Source: Romanomermis culicivorax
Lineage: Eukaryota; Nematoda; Enoplea; Mermithida; Mermithidae
Direction of reading: 5' to 3'
DNA length: 64,000 nucleotides
NCBI GenBank assembly: GCA_963922205.1
Contig: CAWUHX010000307.1
Coordinates: forward strand, 62,001 to 126,000
Shown: piece after piece, positions 1 to 13,988 of the stretch
Layout of the letters: the number at the start of each line of letters is the position of its first letter
Position numbering within the stretch: position 1 is the first letter of the stretch
Notes under the pieces: generated by a model
Seen by the model: the letters and a program-made list of their open reading frames with translations, nothing else
Told to the model about the DNA's origin: nothing
Database searches by the model: none
Program-made: the position numbers and the translations under genes

Positions 1-1443
1 TGATAAAATCCGAAAAGTAGCAAGATTTCGGTACTCTCACACCGTCCAGGATGACGTTATAAAGTATGCTAGAACAAAAATGATAATTTGGATTAGCTTG
101 GAATTTTTATACAATGCGACATGAATATCAAGTGGTGGACTCTCTTTACTCGACCTGAAATTCGCCTAACTTACTGTTTCTTCGAAATAGACCCATTCTC
201 TACGTACCAGTACCGATGCTTATCATATGTGATCTTGAATTTTACTTTTTTTGCTCACATTTCGATCACTTCTCTTTTTCACTCGCACTTTGACGTTTCA
301 TTCTGCTGATAAATGGATTTATGATGAAAAAATCAAGATCACCCATTTTTTTACTTCCAAATGTTTCGGCCTGGATGCATAGGATTCACATTCCCAGAAG
401 TTTATTTATGCTGCGCATTATGCAAATTTATCCAAGACTTCCAACAGGTTTTGTCTTAATCCTATTGCATAACTTAAACGGTAAAGATCAGAAGGAAATG
501 TAACGCCCACCGATGATTGGTCCAAATTTCCACGGTGGGCGGTGTCTTACTGTATATCTGACATAGCCACTTCTCGGGCCCTATAGTTATTTTAGCAAAG
601 ATTAGGTATTTCCTCGTTTTCTGTTTGTCTGGTGGTCAAAAGGAGACGGCCTGTCTACTTGTGCGTGGATTTTACGTTTGTGTGACCTTTGCTTGGATAT
701 TTTCCAGTACGTTTGCATTTAACATCGAATTTTTATTATGGCGTTCGTTAATAACAGCGTCTGGCATAGAAGAGTGAGTTGAAAATTATACAGTAAAGAT
801 GCTTAAAGTGATGAGCTATGATCAACACTAGTTAGCAGTGCTCAGTTTTCTGGTTTTTCATGCTCGGCTAATCGTGATACCTTACAGTACATCTAACCTG
901 AGTGCGTTACCCCACACGTATAAACTGTATCTCTTTAAATGATGTACTGCATCATTTCAACGCTTTTTTATTCTGTCAGTGAGACGATAGGTGTTGGATT
1001 CTTTTGGACCATTCTTCGTTCTGAATATGATTAGAAAAAGCACGCCGACAAGTTGTATTTATAGATTTGCCATGGTCCAGGGGGAACTTGCATTTTATCG
1101 GTACAAAAAAGGGCCCATGTCTTTCATAATGCTTGTTGTTCATATTGCCTGCTTTTTAAATCGAAAAATAACTAGTAGAGTTATCAAGATCCTTTGGACA
1201 AAGTTTTTCGAGTAGAATTTACCACTCATAAATTGTTGAAGGTTAGTCGAGTATTTTTACAATTTTCTATTCTTATATAATCGATGGTTCATCAGAAAAT
1301 CATGAAAATATGGAACATTGTAACGGTTCTCGCACACCGGAGGGTAGCTACTCTACCACCGACTGCACAGCCTTGCATGGATTGTTGTGCTGCATGCAGT
1401 ATTGTCCCTCACGGGGCCGACCCATAAATCCTACTAGTGCATC

Positions 1444-1660
1444 TGAGAAAATGGGTGAACGTTCCAACCTATCAGGGTGAGTGGGGTGAACAAGCCATAT
1501 ACAATAGGTGAACAGGGTGAACGGCTGAACAGGGTGAACGTGTGTACTGGGTGAACAGAATGAATGGGTGAACAGGGTGAACGCCCACTGAGTATTCTAT
1601 CAGTGAGAAAAGACATCCATGGATGGATTGGGTGAATTGGGTGAACCGGTTTTGAAAAGC
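1444..1660 (-). repeat. GTTCACC minisatellite, left arm
   Basis: On the minus strand this stretch is a degenerate array of GTTCACCC / TGTTCACC words (GGGTGAAC on the plus strand). It is flanked on its outer side by about 25 bp (around 1408-1435, GGGGCC..ACCC.TAAATCCTACTA) that recur in inverted orientation near 3005-3035. The pair may be the arms of one 1.6-kb mobile element or a fold-back repeat. The short frames across it are products of the repeat and not genes. Confidence 0.55.
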
Positions 1661-2765
1661 ATTCGACGTTTGAAAATGGTACAAGGTGATGAGGACAGAT
1701 AAATTTTATTGATGCACTTTGAAATTATCGTTCCTCGTTATCATTATAGTTTTGGGGACATGTTGAAAACAGAAAAGATACAGTCCTCACATTTTGCTTC
1801 CATCAGCCGTCGTATTGTTGTGCAGAGTCCAACCACTAATCCCATACTTTGCCATCTTTATCTTTGTAATTCTGCCGAAAAGAAAATTCATCCAGGTGAG
1901 CAGCCAGGTGTTGATTGCTCTTGAGGCTGTGCAAGAAATGAAACAAAGAATGAAACGACGAAAAAAGAAGTCAAGCAAGGACTAATATAAAGCAATAACA
2001 GCTGAAATGGAGAAATAAACAAAAAAACAGTAGGAAAATGACAAGGAAACAAACAATAAAATGAAAAAAAGTTAAACATAGATGAATAAAGCAATAATGC
2101 ATAGCAAAGGGTAAAAAAACAAGAAAAAGAAGAATGAACAACAAATAAGCAAACAACAAAACAGAAAAGAAAAAGGAAGCAATAAGTCAAGCAAAAATCA
2201 TATGAGGCACTACAAATAGTAAAAGCAACGAACAAATGAGATACAAATAAACTAATTATGAAATAAAGGATGAAGCAAAATGGAAAAAATATGCAATAAA
2301 GAAGGTGCATTGGTCATTATGAAGCAAATACTTTGGGTTAATCTCATACGGACTGTGATAAACCATGCACCGCTGCTTTCTTTCCTGGTCACAAAGTTGA
2401 GGCGAGGAGGAAATATATCTTAGAGGTTGAAGTTGAATAGCTGTGACCTTCAATATCGGACGACGACTTCACATTTGCAGTACCATGGTAGTTTTTTCTT
2501 TTTAGATGTGTCGGTTATATGAAAAGATGGGAAAAACAGAGTAGTATTTTCATAGTGACCTTTTGACTGATCATATGAGTAGCAACTGTCCGAATCGGAA
2601 TTTTACCTTTGAAACGACCTCAAGCAGTGAGAGATCTAGCGAACAACTGGAATTTCTCCAGAAAAATCTTCAGATTATTGGTTATCCAATCTCACAACAT
2701 GTTTTTTGTCCCCATTTCACCTCCATTCACATAGTTCTCCTATTCCCAGCATTCACTCATGGCCT

Positions 2766-2960
2766 CTATTGACCCATTCGCCCTGTTAATAACATTCACC
2801 CATTAGTCCTGTTAATCCATGTTCACTCTGTTCGTCCGTTCACCGTATTCATCCATTCATCCTGTCCACCCGTCCGCCCTGTTCACCAGTTCACTCGGTT
2901 CACCATCTTCGCCCTGTTCACCTCGTTCACCCGTTTTCCCATTCGCCTTTTTCGCTGTCC
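2766..2960 (+). repeat. GTTCACC minisatellite, right arm
   Basis: Degenerate tandem GTTCACC / GTTCATCC words on the plus strand, in inverted orientation to the array at 1444-1660. The downstream boundary carries the inverted copy of the flank described for the left arm. The roughly 1.1 kb between the arms is A-rich on the plus strand and shows no gene. Confidence 0.55.
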
Positions 2961-3707
2961 CATTTCTTCCTATATTCATGTTTAGTGCAGTATATATCTT
3001 AAACTGTTAGTAGGATTTACGGGTTGGGCCCCACACGAGTCTGGGCACGTGACTTGGATGCGCACCATCAAGTCTACGGGTTCAGAGGAAAATGCAGGAT
3101 TACATCCTTTATGCACTTTCACAATATTACTTATTTTCCAATATATTTGAAAAGATTTCAAGAAAACCCGAAAGATTACTGTACATTAAATTGGTGATTG
3201 TCGGAGCCTTGAATGAGCAGCATCAAAACCTGAGTACTTTTCTTGCCGACGCCCATCAACTGCGCTATACTTGACGTTAACACGTTTGTTCAGCGTAGGA
3301 TTCTAATTTTTCATGTTTGTTTGAGTAGCTTTAACAGAATTTCAGTGGATACTTTATGAAAAACTTCATACTCACAACGCAATATGGTCTTTCGCAGTTA
3401 ACCCGTAAAGTGACCTTTTATTGGGTCAATCATTTAATATTGAATTTTCTGATTCTCAAGAACTATTGTATTGAGGTTTCATGAGCTTGATTACAGTAAG
3501 AGTTATCTACTGTACTGTGATACCGCTATCGCTTACTGTAACATGGTCCGTCACACTGTTTTTGAACAACCCACTTTTCTGCCCTTGCTGTGACATCATT
3601 ATTCTTTGTTTCGATCCAATCTAATGTCTGAAAATATGACAGCTTTCACTTTCTAGTGAAGTCACACGATCCCAATCTAATCCTTTCTACTTCTCCAGAA
3701 TCGAGTG

Positions 3708-6146
<2,439 letters not shown>

Positions 6147-6435
6147 TTTATTTGCCTTTTTGCCGTCGTATACGATATAGCCTGCGACTAATTCTAAAAA
6201 TCAGCTCAGATCAACGGGCAGTTCGATTTATTGAGTAGAATTCAAACTTGTCATCATGAGACATTCGAGCTACAGTATATGATTGTTTTATTTTTGTATA
6301 ATTTATAATTATATTGTATTTTGTGTACATATGCTTATTGTTAGACATTTTTAGTGCATCCCGGAAAAAATGAATGCGAAAAAATTTTGTGTGCCTTTGA
6401 CTGCTTTCAATGAATGTTTAAAATTGCTGTTCTGC

Positions 6436-6441
6436 AATAAA
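6436..6441 (+). terminator. Candidate polyadenylation signal (AATAAA)
   Basis: AATAAA 290 bp after the stop of the zinc-knuckle gene. It is plausible as that gene's 3' end but rests only on the hexamer and its position. Confidence 0.35.
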
Positions 6442-7206
6442 CTGCTCAATTCATTTCAAAGCCAACCCGTTTTGTGTCATGGAGCTAGTTTTTCTTGAAT
6501 TGACTGAGAATTTGTAAAGATATGCCTTGAGCCTTAGACCATTTTCTGAGTAAAAAATTTTATGGTAAAAGCTTTTTTTAAATGATCTTGGCGACAGTGT
6601 GTGCTAATTTTTCTCATTTTTACAATTCAGGAGCATTCTATTACATAACAAAGAAACTCCAATTTCAAAACAGCGATTTTCGGAGAAAACGAAATTCTGA
6701 GGTCTCGCCCCTAAAGAGCGAAACTCAAAAGGGCAAATCCCTAAAAGAGCGAAATACATCCAGAGTGTGTCTGTTATATAATAAACAAAAAATTCAGTAA
6801 AATTTTTATGCAAATAAGTAAGATTGAAACTTTTGCATTGGGTGCAATACGCGAGTTGCACTCGAGCTTCATATTCAATGATTATCGTCTGTAATATCTC
6901 TCTTTTCCTTTTTTGTTTCACCGCATGATCTGTTTTTTATATTGGAAGTTCGCTAAACGAATATCACAGTTGTCACATTATACTCTCTCATCCTTGTGAA
7001 AATATATTTTTTTAGAGAATAAAGAAATAGACGGAAGATAAAAATAATAAGATAAAAAACGTGTGAGGAAAGAAATGTGATAAAAAGAAACACTGACAAG
7101 AGAGAAGAAAAAGAATGAAGAAAAATACAAAATGAAATAATAGGAAGCAGAACAAAAAACACAAAAAGAAATATAAATTGAAGTCATGTATGACTATTTA
7201 AGAATG
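6442..7206. other. Non-coding DNA up to the Maverick insertion site
   Basis: AT-rich, with A-rich plus-strand stretches around 7000-7180. No gene, repeat or RNA recognised. Confidence 0.4.
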
Positions 7207-7212
7207 CCCAAC
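7207..7212. repeat. Target-site duplication, Maverick left (CCCAAC)
   Basis: CCCAAC directly precedes the AGTAGTAAGG terminus and is repeated exactly at 25172-25177 after the opposite terminus. Six base pairs is the usual Maverick/Polinton duplication length. Confidence 0.93.
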
Positions 7213-7284
7213 AGTAGTAAGGCCGGCCCGTATACGTCGTACCCTTAAGGATACTCCTATCTTTTGTGTACGACCTATAATTTG

Positions 7285-7440
7285 TCACTTTTGACCGATT
7301 TATAGGTTGTACAGTAAACATACACGATCGGCTTTTGGTGGATTTACAGGTCGTACAGTAAACATATACGGTTAATTTCTTCGTCGATTTATAGGTCGTA
7401 CAGTAAACATATACGGTCGATTTATAGGTCGTACGGTTAA
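7285..7440 (+). repeat. Short tandem units in the TIR tip (GATTTATAGGTCGTACAGTAAACAT type)
   Basis: About four imperfect copies of a 30-60 bp unit built on GATTTATAGGTCGTACAGTAAACATATACGG. The mirror set is at 24950-25105. Subterminal repeats of this kind are typical binding sites for the element's own integrase or replication proteins, but that role is inference. Confidence 0.7.
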
Positions 7441-8582
7441 AAATGTATGTTCTAGAGTTACCGTAATAGTAGAATTACGGTAATTTTTCGATTATGGTAA
7501 TAAATGTGTTACTGTGGGTGGAAAAGGAAAATCAACGATGAACGCAAAAAGGAAAACTAAAATGAACAAAAAAATGGAAAAGAAATAAAAAGAGATTGTG
7601 TGTAAAAACCGCTTCCCCTCTGGGGAGAGGAAGCCCTCAAAAATTTGCACCCCGGACCCCCTTTGTCAAAAGGGTGCCACCTGCAGGTGTAAATATATTT
7701 CGGAGGTCCCATTTTCTGAACCATCGTTCAAGTCAACAAATGTCATAATGGTCAATCTGGTCAGTAATGGTCTGTTTAATGAGTAAAATCTCGAGAGAGT
7801 CATTACGCGATGAAACATTATCCTTACGGGTGCATGCGTATAAATTTTGATGTTCTGCCAAAAATGACCAAGAAGGTCTTTTATAAAAATGACCAGAGTG
7901 AGCTGGCCGTAAAAAGTATGTAGACAAATAAGGTCTTTTATAGAAAGATGACCAAACGAGCTGGTCGTAAAAAGCATGCAGAAAATTTGGAGAGTTGACG
8001 TACGGTAAAGGATACAGATTCGGGAATTACCGTAATAGTAGAATTACGGTAAATTTTTCTATTATGGTAATGGAGGAATTAGGGTAATAGATGTGTTACT
8101 GTAGATGAAAAGGAAAATCAATGATGAACGCAAAAAGGAAAACTAAAATGAACAAAAAATGGAAAAGAAATAAAAAGCAATTGTGTGTAAAAACAGCTTC
8201 CCCTCTGGGAAGAGGAAGCCCTCAAAAATTTGCACCCTGGACCCCCTTTGTCAAAAGGGTGCCACCTGCAGGTGTAAATATATTTCGGAGGTCCCATTTT
8301 CTGAACGATCGTTCAAGTCAACAAATGTCAGAACAGTCAATCTGGTCAGTAATGGTCTGTTTAATGAGTAAAATATCGGGAGAGTCATTACGCGATGAAA
8401 CATTATCCTTACGGGTGCATGCGTATAAATTTTGATGTTCTGCCAAAAAAGACCAAGAAGGTCTTTTATAAAAATGACCAGAGCGAGCTGGCCGTAAAAA
8501 GCATGTAGACAAAAAAGGTCTTTTATAGAAAGATGACCAAACGAGAAGGTCGTAAAAAGTGTGCGGAAAATTTGACGAGTTA
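7431..8582 (+). repeat. Two tandem copies of a ~570-bp unit within the left TIR
   Basis: Copy 1 begins near 7431 and copy 2 near 8000. Both run from GTACGGT and an ATTACCGTAATAGTAGAATTACGGTAA palindrome-like segment to a block ending in GGTCGTAAAAAGCATGCAGAAAATTTG or close to it. Short frames seen twice here are repeat products with no codon signature. The same doubling occurs in inverted orientation in the right TIR. Confidence 0.8.
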
Positions 8583-8704
8583 AAAAATCTTTACGTATCA
8601 AAAATTTTTAATTCAATGCAACATTCTATTTTATTATAAAACTTTTGAAACACTATTTTATTTTTGTTTATCACTAAAGTATTGTAGCCTAAATACAAAA
8701 ATAA

Positions 8705-9065
8705 TAACGTGAACAAAAAATGGAAAACATAAAAGAAAGAATTCATTTATAAAATTGACCCCCTCCGCCCATGGAGGAAGTCCTTCAAAAAACGCGCCCT
8801 CGGGCTCCAAAATAAGAGGTGCGCTGTCTCCAGGTTCACAGAAAAGCTAATCGGAAGCCCTGCATACTGAACGATCGTCCAAATTAGAACGGTCTTTTAG
8901 ATCAGAATGCTCAATTCCGCATATAAAAACTCTAAGAGTCTATAAAACTTGAAACATTATTCCTACGGGTTTATACTTATAAAATCGTAAATGATCAAAT
9001 TCTTTTATAGAAAAATGACCCAAAAGAATGGGCATAAAGCGCATGTAGAAAAGTGAACAGTTGAG
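8705..9065 (+). repeat. Third, diverged copy of the TIR unit
   Basis: Preserves the order of landmarks of the 570-bp unit (AACAAAAAATGGAAAA, the CCCCCTC...GGAGGAAG block, GAACGATCGT, ACGGGTTTATA, AGAAAAATGACCC) but with many substitutions. It lies just inside the left TIR and has no counterpart inside the right TIR. Confidence 0.6.
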
Positions 9066-9371
9066 ATGAAAAATATTCTAGATGTAAAAAGTAATTGATA
9101 CCTCAAAAATATTTGAAGAAAAGAAAAGAAAAGAAAAAGAAAAGAAAAAGAAAAAAGAAAAGAACTAAATCATCAATACATGAACGTTATTCTACGTATC
9201 GGAAATTAATACATTATATTGGATGATTTATGTAGGTAGATGCGGTTTTGTATACAGAGTGTTTCCCAGAGCAAACATAGAAAAGTTAGACAGCTGAAGC
9301 CATTTAGATCATAAAACCAATTAGAAATGCTAGAAAAGGTCAAAGGTTCTATAAAACACAGTAGCAAGAGA

Positions 9372-9502
9372 CGCTTTACCAAAATAATTAAGGTGGTGAT
9401 TATTGTTATTTTGATAGTTTTCTAGAATAACCTAGAGCCTAAAACCTTTAAAGAGACGCAATACCAAAACAATTAAGGTGGTGATTATTGTTATTTTGAT
9501 AG
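9372..9502 (+). repeat. 46-bp direct duplication, 84 bp apart
   Basis: CCAAAATAATTAAGGTGGTGATTATT-type sequence at 9378-9417 recurs almost unchanged at 9462-9502, with TAGAACCT-like words between. It lies in the promoter-proximal DNA upstream of the orphan gene at 9651. Confidence 0.6.
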
Positions 9503-9650
9503 AACCTTCAAAGAAAAACCGAAAAGATTCAACCAAAAAGCAGAAAAAACCGGAAAAGGTTTAATGAGGGTAAAGAGGTATAAATAGAAAAAATAGAAGA
9601 AGAAGAATCATTCTTATTTTTGTACTTGCGCGTGACACCCGAGACTACCC

Positions 9651-10075
9651 ATGGAGGCCCTATTTGTTACGTTTATTTCGACGTTGAGAGCCGCCTACGA
9701 GGCTTACGGTACATTGATTTTACAAATATTTTGATTTAAAATTAATATGTATACTCTTTTATTATTATTAATTTAGAGCCGTTTTTAACGACGGTCGACA
9801 TTGATGCGTGGGCGTCCGTCTTTTGGGAGGAGGCCTCGACGGACTTCAAGAGCTGGTGGAAAAGCCAGCGAGGGGTTGAATATCCGGCTAGACAGAAACC
9901 CTTTTGGGGTTTTATGAAACGTCTACGCCGGATGTTTGAAAACCCTTCGCTGGTCGACGGCCACCTAGCCTCCCACCTGTGGAATATCCCCTCCCCAGGT
10001 GCGAGGGCTGAATGGGAAAACGCCGATGGTCGCTACGTCGAGGAGAGGGTAAAACTAGCGCTGCCGCGTTTCTAG
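9651..10075 (+). CDS. Maverick orphan gene, Trp-rich 118-residue protein (2 exons)
   Basis: Exons 9651-9708 and 9777-10075 with a 68-bp intron (GTACAT...TTTAG) that splits a Glu codon; together they give 118 residues. The product has no family I recognise. It has Trp at WASVFW, SWWKS, PFWGF, LWNIP and AEWEN, and a basic patch MKRLRRM. The exons are clearly GC-rich, while the intron and both flanks are AT-rich, which favours real coding sequence and possibly recent capture. The stop TAG sits inside CTAGTAAGT, a strong donor, so an alternative product that skips this stop is possible; a candidate acceptor lies at 10463. It occupies the cargo position between TIR and capsid module. Confidence 0.55.
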
Positions 10076-11029
10076 TAAGTTCAGATGTTATAGTTAAAAC
10101 ACGTTGTAGACATATAAATTTTATATTTAATGAGAGTAAAAATTATTATTATTATAAGCTTTTACTACAATATTTCAAGATAAATATGCGTAGGCTAAAA
10201 TGTGCTAACTGCTGTATGTTACTGATTTTTAATTCATGTATATTAATGTATGGTGTATAGCTAAGTTGTTTAAAACTTAACAAAGAACATTTCTAGAATA
10301 TTCTAGAAGTTTTCAAATATTTACACAATTTTATACGATAAAATTTTATGATAAATAAAGACTATTGATAGATCTTGTACCTATTACTTAACAGTTAAAT
10401 GATATATTAGAGTAAAAATTTTTGTTTAACTAAAATAGTTATTAAAATTTGTAAAAATTTTAGTAGATACGCGTGAAACCTCTAGCGTGGGGTGCGACGG
10501 CGGTGGCGGCGGCGAAGGTGGATGTATATATGTATATTTTATTTTGTTTTTAAATTTTGTATATATGTATAATTTATTCTATTTTGTTTTAAATTTTGTA
10601 TATATATATTTTGTTTCAAATAAATGAAATTGAATTAAAATTAATAAAATTTTTTATTTATTGCGTTTAATAGTAAAGGTAATTTCTTTAGAGTTCTACT
10701 ATGAATGTGTGTGTGTCAACTTCTGGAATATAAAAAAGGGTTTACTGTAGTCAGATATTTAGAGATGTATGAGTAAACGGTATGTAGAGAATATGCACAA
10801 ACAGGCCTTAAGGTTAAAGGAACGTAAAAGATAATTACATAGTACTGTAGAATTAAAGGAGAAAATAAAGAAAAGAAGGAGTAATAAAAGGAAGTTTGTG
10901 TATAATTAGGAATAAATTGAAAGAATATTTCTAAACAATAGCTAAAGAGAAGGAGTGTATAAACAACAACTATAAGTGATTTTTTATTATAAAAAAATGA
11001 GATGAAATGTACATATAAATATAACATAT
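10076..11029. other. Maverick non-coding segment
   Basis: Very AT-rich, with a GC-rich islet at about 10470-10530 (CGGTGGCGGCGGCGAAGGTGG) that could be a further exon of the upstream orphan gene. No supported gene. The open frame at 10716-11027 on the minus strand is low-complexity Phe/Tyr/Leu. Confidence 0.4.
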
Positions 11030-12422
11030 TTAAATACTGTAATCTGTAAAGGTTTCACGATTTTTATCAATCATTACGAGAGAGTCAAATTCTGCGTATA
11101 TAAGTGCTTCAATACCGCCATCTGGTATATCCTCTCCAAAATTCATCTGTAAACTAGTGGTTCCTTCACGTACAAGTTCCCAAAAATTACCATCCATACT
11201 GCAAGGAGTCAAATCAAAAACAAAAACCGTGTTATGCGTTGTAAAAGAATTTCGAGTAATTTCATTACCCTTGTTATCTGTACCGATTCCTACACCCTCG
11301 AATAATTGTACAAAAGTGCGCAAATATTTGTTTTCTTTAAAATTTAGCATATATGGTGTTGTAGGTAAGGTTGTAGTACCACTTGTTATTTTAATCTTGT
11401 TTAATCCGAAATGCTTAAAATTGAAGGGGCTTTGATTATAATCACCCCTAGCAGCCGAACCATCAACGAGCGCCACAACGAGACGACGAGGTAAAGGACC
11501 TGTGAACAATGAGTTCAGAGGAGCTGAGTGACGACTAGTTGTTATGTATAGACTTGTAACATGACATCGACGAATAGGGTATTTTGCAGCTGTATTTTGT
11601 AACATGGATTCAATAGCTAGATTGATATTATCCGCAACTTCAACTTTTTTAATAAATAGAGACATGCTTTCAACCTCGATTTTATAAGCTTCGTTGTCAG
11701 TAGATATAAATTTTTGCAAGCAAAAATCATCTCTATGTCTGTATAAATCAATTTTCAAAGTACATTGATTCAATAGAAAACGTTCTTGCATAAATAGATC
11801 GGCGTGTATAGGAGCCATTAATTCAACAACTGCACTGTTTTTGAACATCTGAACTCTTTCCAAAGCACCCTTGTTTTTCTTTATATCGAGAACATCGCCA
11901 TTTTCAAAAGCATAACCAGCAGCTGCAACATGTGTCGACTTAGCATCACGACCATAGTTCAATTCCATTTCCAAATAAGATCTGTAAGCGTATCTATCCC
12001 CACTGAAATGTTAAAATGTTAAAATTAAAAAAAGGTAAACATACATTTAATTATAAAACTTACCTGTCAGATATTAATTTTCCATTTAAGTACATCTTGA
12101 TCTGTTTAAAAAATGTTTTGCCGATCAAATTAATTGGTGCTACAACATTTCCAGTAAGGTTATTGTTGGCGTCTGCTGTTAAAGTGCAAGCAGCGCCATT
12201 AGCTTTCGTAATTCGAATAGTAAAATATATAAAATTTTTTGATAAGTTCAACATATATGAATCAGGTGAAATAACAAACTCGTAAGGTCCTTCATTAGTA
12301 CAAGGATTTTGTAACTGAATTTCAGACCAAAAACTTCTACGAATAGCAACTTGTGTTGGAGGTATGGTAAATAAATCTAACTCCGTTTTACTACTAGGAG
12401 ACGACGCAATAAAATTTGTGTT
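11030..12422 (-). CDS. Maverick major capsid protein (double jelly-roll), C-terminal part of a protease-capsid frame
   Basis: Coding parts are 12422-12064 and 12002-11030, with a 61-bp intron (GTAAGT...TTTCAG). The protein forms the capsid shell of the virion-like particle. Landmarks of the family I associate with C. elegans F54H12.2 and Polinton PY are all present in order: [96 protein letters not shown] and EALIYAEFD. There is no stop, start or obvious intron between it and the upstream protease, so the frame is continuous. Length and motif integrity suggest a functional protein. Confidence 0.9.
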
Positions 12423-12812
12423 ACTGAAACTTTTAAACATTTTATACATAGGAACATGTCGCACTTTATAATACAAAAAATATAAAGTATATATACCACA
12501 AACCCTACTATTAAAATTTTGTAAATGTTTCTTATTTGTATATATTATTAAAGCATTTTTGTTAATATAATTTATAAAAGCAGGAATAACTGGTGGTAAG
12601 CCATAAGAATCAAAATAATATACAGAGTTAGCATTATCAAAATACATAGCTATCCAATGACTTCCTTTTTGAAAAGATGTATCGGTGTTTGCAATTAAAG
12701 CCGCGGGTCTTTTAGCTATCTTCGGTAGAGTATCGCAAGCAAAAACTCCTAAAAAATTTTGTGATAATAGCTCATCTTGTTGCGCATAATATGTCAATTC
12801 AAAGTTGTTCAT
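12423..12812 (-). CDS. Maverick adenain-like cysteine protease
   Basis: About 130 residues from ATG 12812 with the adenovirus-protease/Ulp1-type layout: His52 in GSHW, Asp68 in YYFDSYG, Gln98 region and Cys105 in RVCGIYTL. In Mavericks this enzyme is expected to process capsid precursors during particle maturation. The start overlaps the end of the integrase gene: the ATG at 12812 lies before the integrase stop (12801-12799). An upstream in-frame ATG at 12824 is possible but sits deeper in the integrase frame. The protease runs straight into the capsid sequence, so it either makes a self-cleaving fusion or is separated by a splice I cannot see. Confidence 0.85.
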
Positions 12813-13911
12813 CGTAATCTTCATCGTCGTCGTCGTTTTGTATATCCTTTTCTAAAATCCAACTGTTGAATTTTTCAGGATAACCCCACCACTTCACAAG
12901 TACTCTATTCTGACCATCTGGTAATCGTTTAGTCTTCAAAACCTTTTCAATTTTGTATTCTTTGATATTAGGATTAAAATCGATTTTCTGTAGTTCTTTT
13001 TCATAAAAACGTCCTTCTATATCTTCACCTTCCAGATCTTGAATTGTATAAAGTATATGATTTCGGGTCTTCACAATATGTTTTACTTTGAAAACTTCTT
13101 CACTCCATTGAGGTAAATAACCTTTGTCAAATACACCTCTATGTTTACTAATTCGCACGTAATCTCCTATATCAATCTTAGACTTTCTAGTGTATAATCT
13201 TTCAGGGTAGAGTCTTTGCCATATAATTTTTTCGTTAGAATAATCTACATTAATAGGTTTTTCCTTAATAGATCTATGAACAGAGTGATTGTAGTTGGAA
13301 ACAACTGCGGGTAAAATATCAATCCATTTATAAGTGGTAAACTCTGTAAAATATTTAAATAATTTAGTTTTTAAAGTTCTATTAAACCGTTCCACTATTG
13401 AACATTTAATGTCTTCGTTTTGAGAAGTAAAAAAATGTATATCGTTAGTTTTCAATAATTTTTGGAAATCTTTGTTGACAAATTCTTTTCCTTCATCGCT
13501 GCGCACTCTCCAAGGGATTCGACCTCTTTTTAAAATATTTTGAAAAGCATCGCAAACATTCTTTGAGTGTTTTGATTTCAAGGGTTCAACCCATGCGTAT
13601 TTACTTAATACATCTATACATGTAAGCATAAATTTGTATCCATCGTTAAAATCTGCTAAAGAAGACATATCTGCCAAATCAATTTCCCATTGTTGATCCA
13701 TAGCTGTAACATAAATACGATTACGTGAAAATTTTTTGTTGACTTGTTTATGTAGAGTATAACTATCTTGTTTTGAAAGCCAATCTTTAACATTTTTACG
13801 TGTAATTGTTTTACGGTGCTTTCTAGCTTCAGCATATAATTTTTCAATACTAGAAAAAGCTGAGGGATTTCCGTGTAAATTTTTGTATAATTTCGAAAGT
13901 AAGGTGTTCAT
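12799..13911 (-). CDS. Maverick retroviral-type integrase with C-terminal chromodomain
   Basis: 370 residues, intact. The DDE triad is Asp78 (WEIDLADM), Asp139 (VRSDEGKEF) and Glu174 (IVERFNRTL); the 35-residue spacing between the last two matches the D35E rule. Residues from about 320 to 360 form a chromodomain ([27 protein letters not shown]), which in Polinton and Ty3-type integrases can read histone marks at the target. The tail is acidic ([10 protein letters not shown]). The enzyme would bind the TIRs and insert the element with 6-bp duplication. Its 3' end overlaps the protease start by a few codons. Confidence 0.95.
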   Translation of the reverse strand: MNTLLSKLYKNLHGNPSAFSSIEKLYAEARKHRKTITRKNVKDWLSKQDSYTLHKQVNKKFSRNRIYVTAMDQQWEIDLADMSSLADFNDGYKFMLTCIDVLSKYAWVEPLKSKHSKNVCDAFQNILKRGRIPWRVRSDEGKEFVNKDFQKLLKTNDIHFFTSQNEDIKCSIVERFNRTLKTKLFKYFTEFTTYKWIDILPAVVSNYNHSVHRSIKEKPINVDYSNEKIIWQRLYPERLYTRKSKIDIGDYVRISKHRGVFDKGYLPQWSEEVFKVKHIVKTRNHILYTIQDLEGEDIEGRFYEKELQKIDFNPNIKEYKIEKVLKTKRLPDGQNRVLVKWWGYPEKFNSWILEKDIQNDDDDEDYDEQL

Positions 13912-13988
13912 CGCTCTAGTACAAAGGAGTATACCGTCTAAGTGCTCTAGCTTTGCGCTGTATCTTCTTTTCTATCGAGTTTCCTTTA

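Larger units (their letters stand above)
1..3707. other. Host non-coding DNA upstream of the zinc-knuckle gene
   Basis: AT-rich DNA. I see no open frame with splice signals or recognisable domains. The only structured sequence is the inverted pair of GTTCACC minisatellites annotated separately. Confidence 0.5.
7213..8645 (+). repeat. Maverick left terminal inverted repeat
   Basis: Starts AGTAGTAAGGCCGGCC and matches the reverse complement of 23832-25171. It contains four short tandem units near its outer end and two tandem copies of a roughly 570-bp unit. The inner limit is where similarity to the right end fades, just past GCAACATTCTA. Confidence 0.9.

Noticed and set aside
1888-2310. 140-codon Phe/Cys/Leu-rich frame on the minus strand
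   Set aside because: Low-complexity translation of an A-rich plus strand; no nematode gene signals.
7666-8601. Similar short frames in the Maverick ends (for example 7666-7977, 8251-8601, and their copies in the right TIR)
   Set aside because: They repeat because the TIR unit is duplicated; copies differ by frame-breaking changes and no splice or start context supports them.
10716-11027. 103-codon hydrophobic frame next to the capsid gene
   Set aside because: AT-driven Phe/Tyr/Leu composition, directly 3' of the capsid stop, with no homologous feature.
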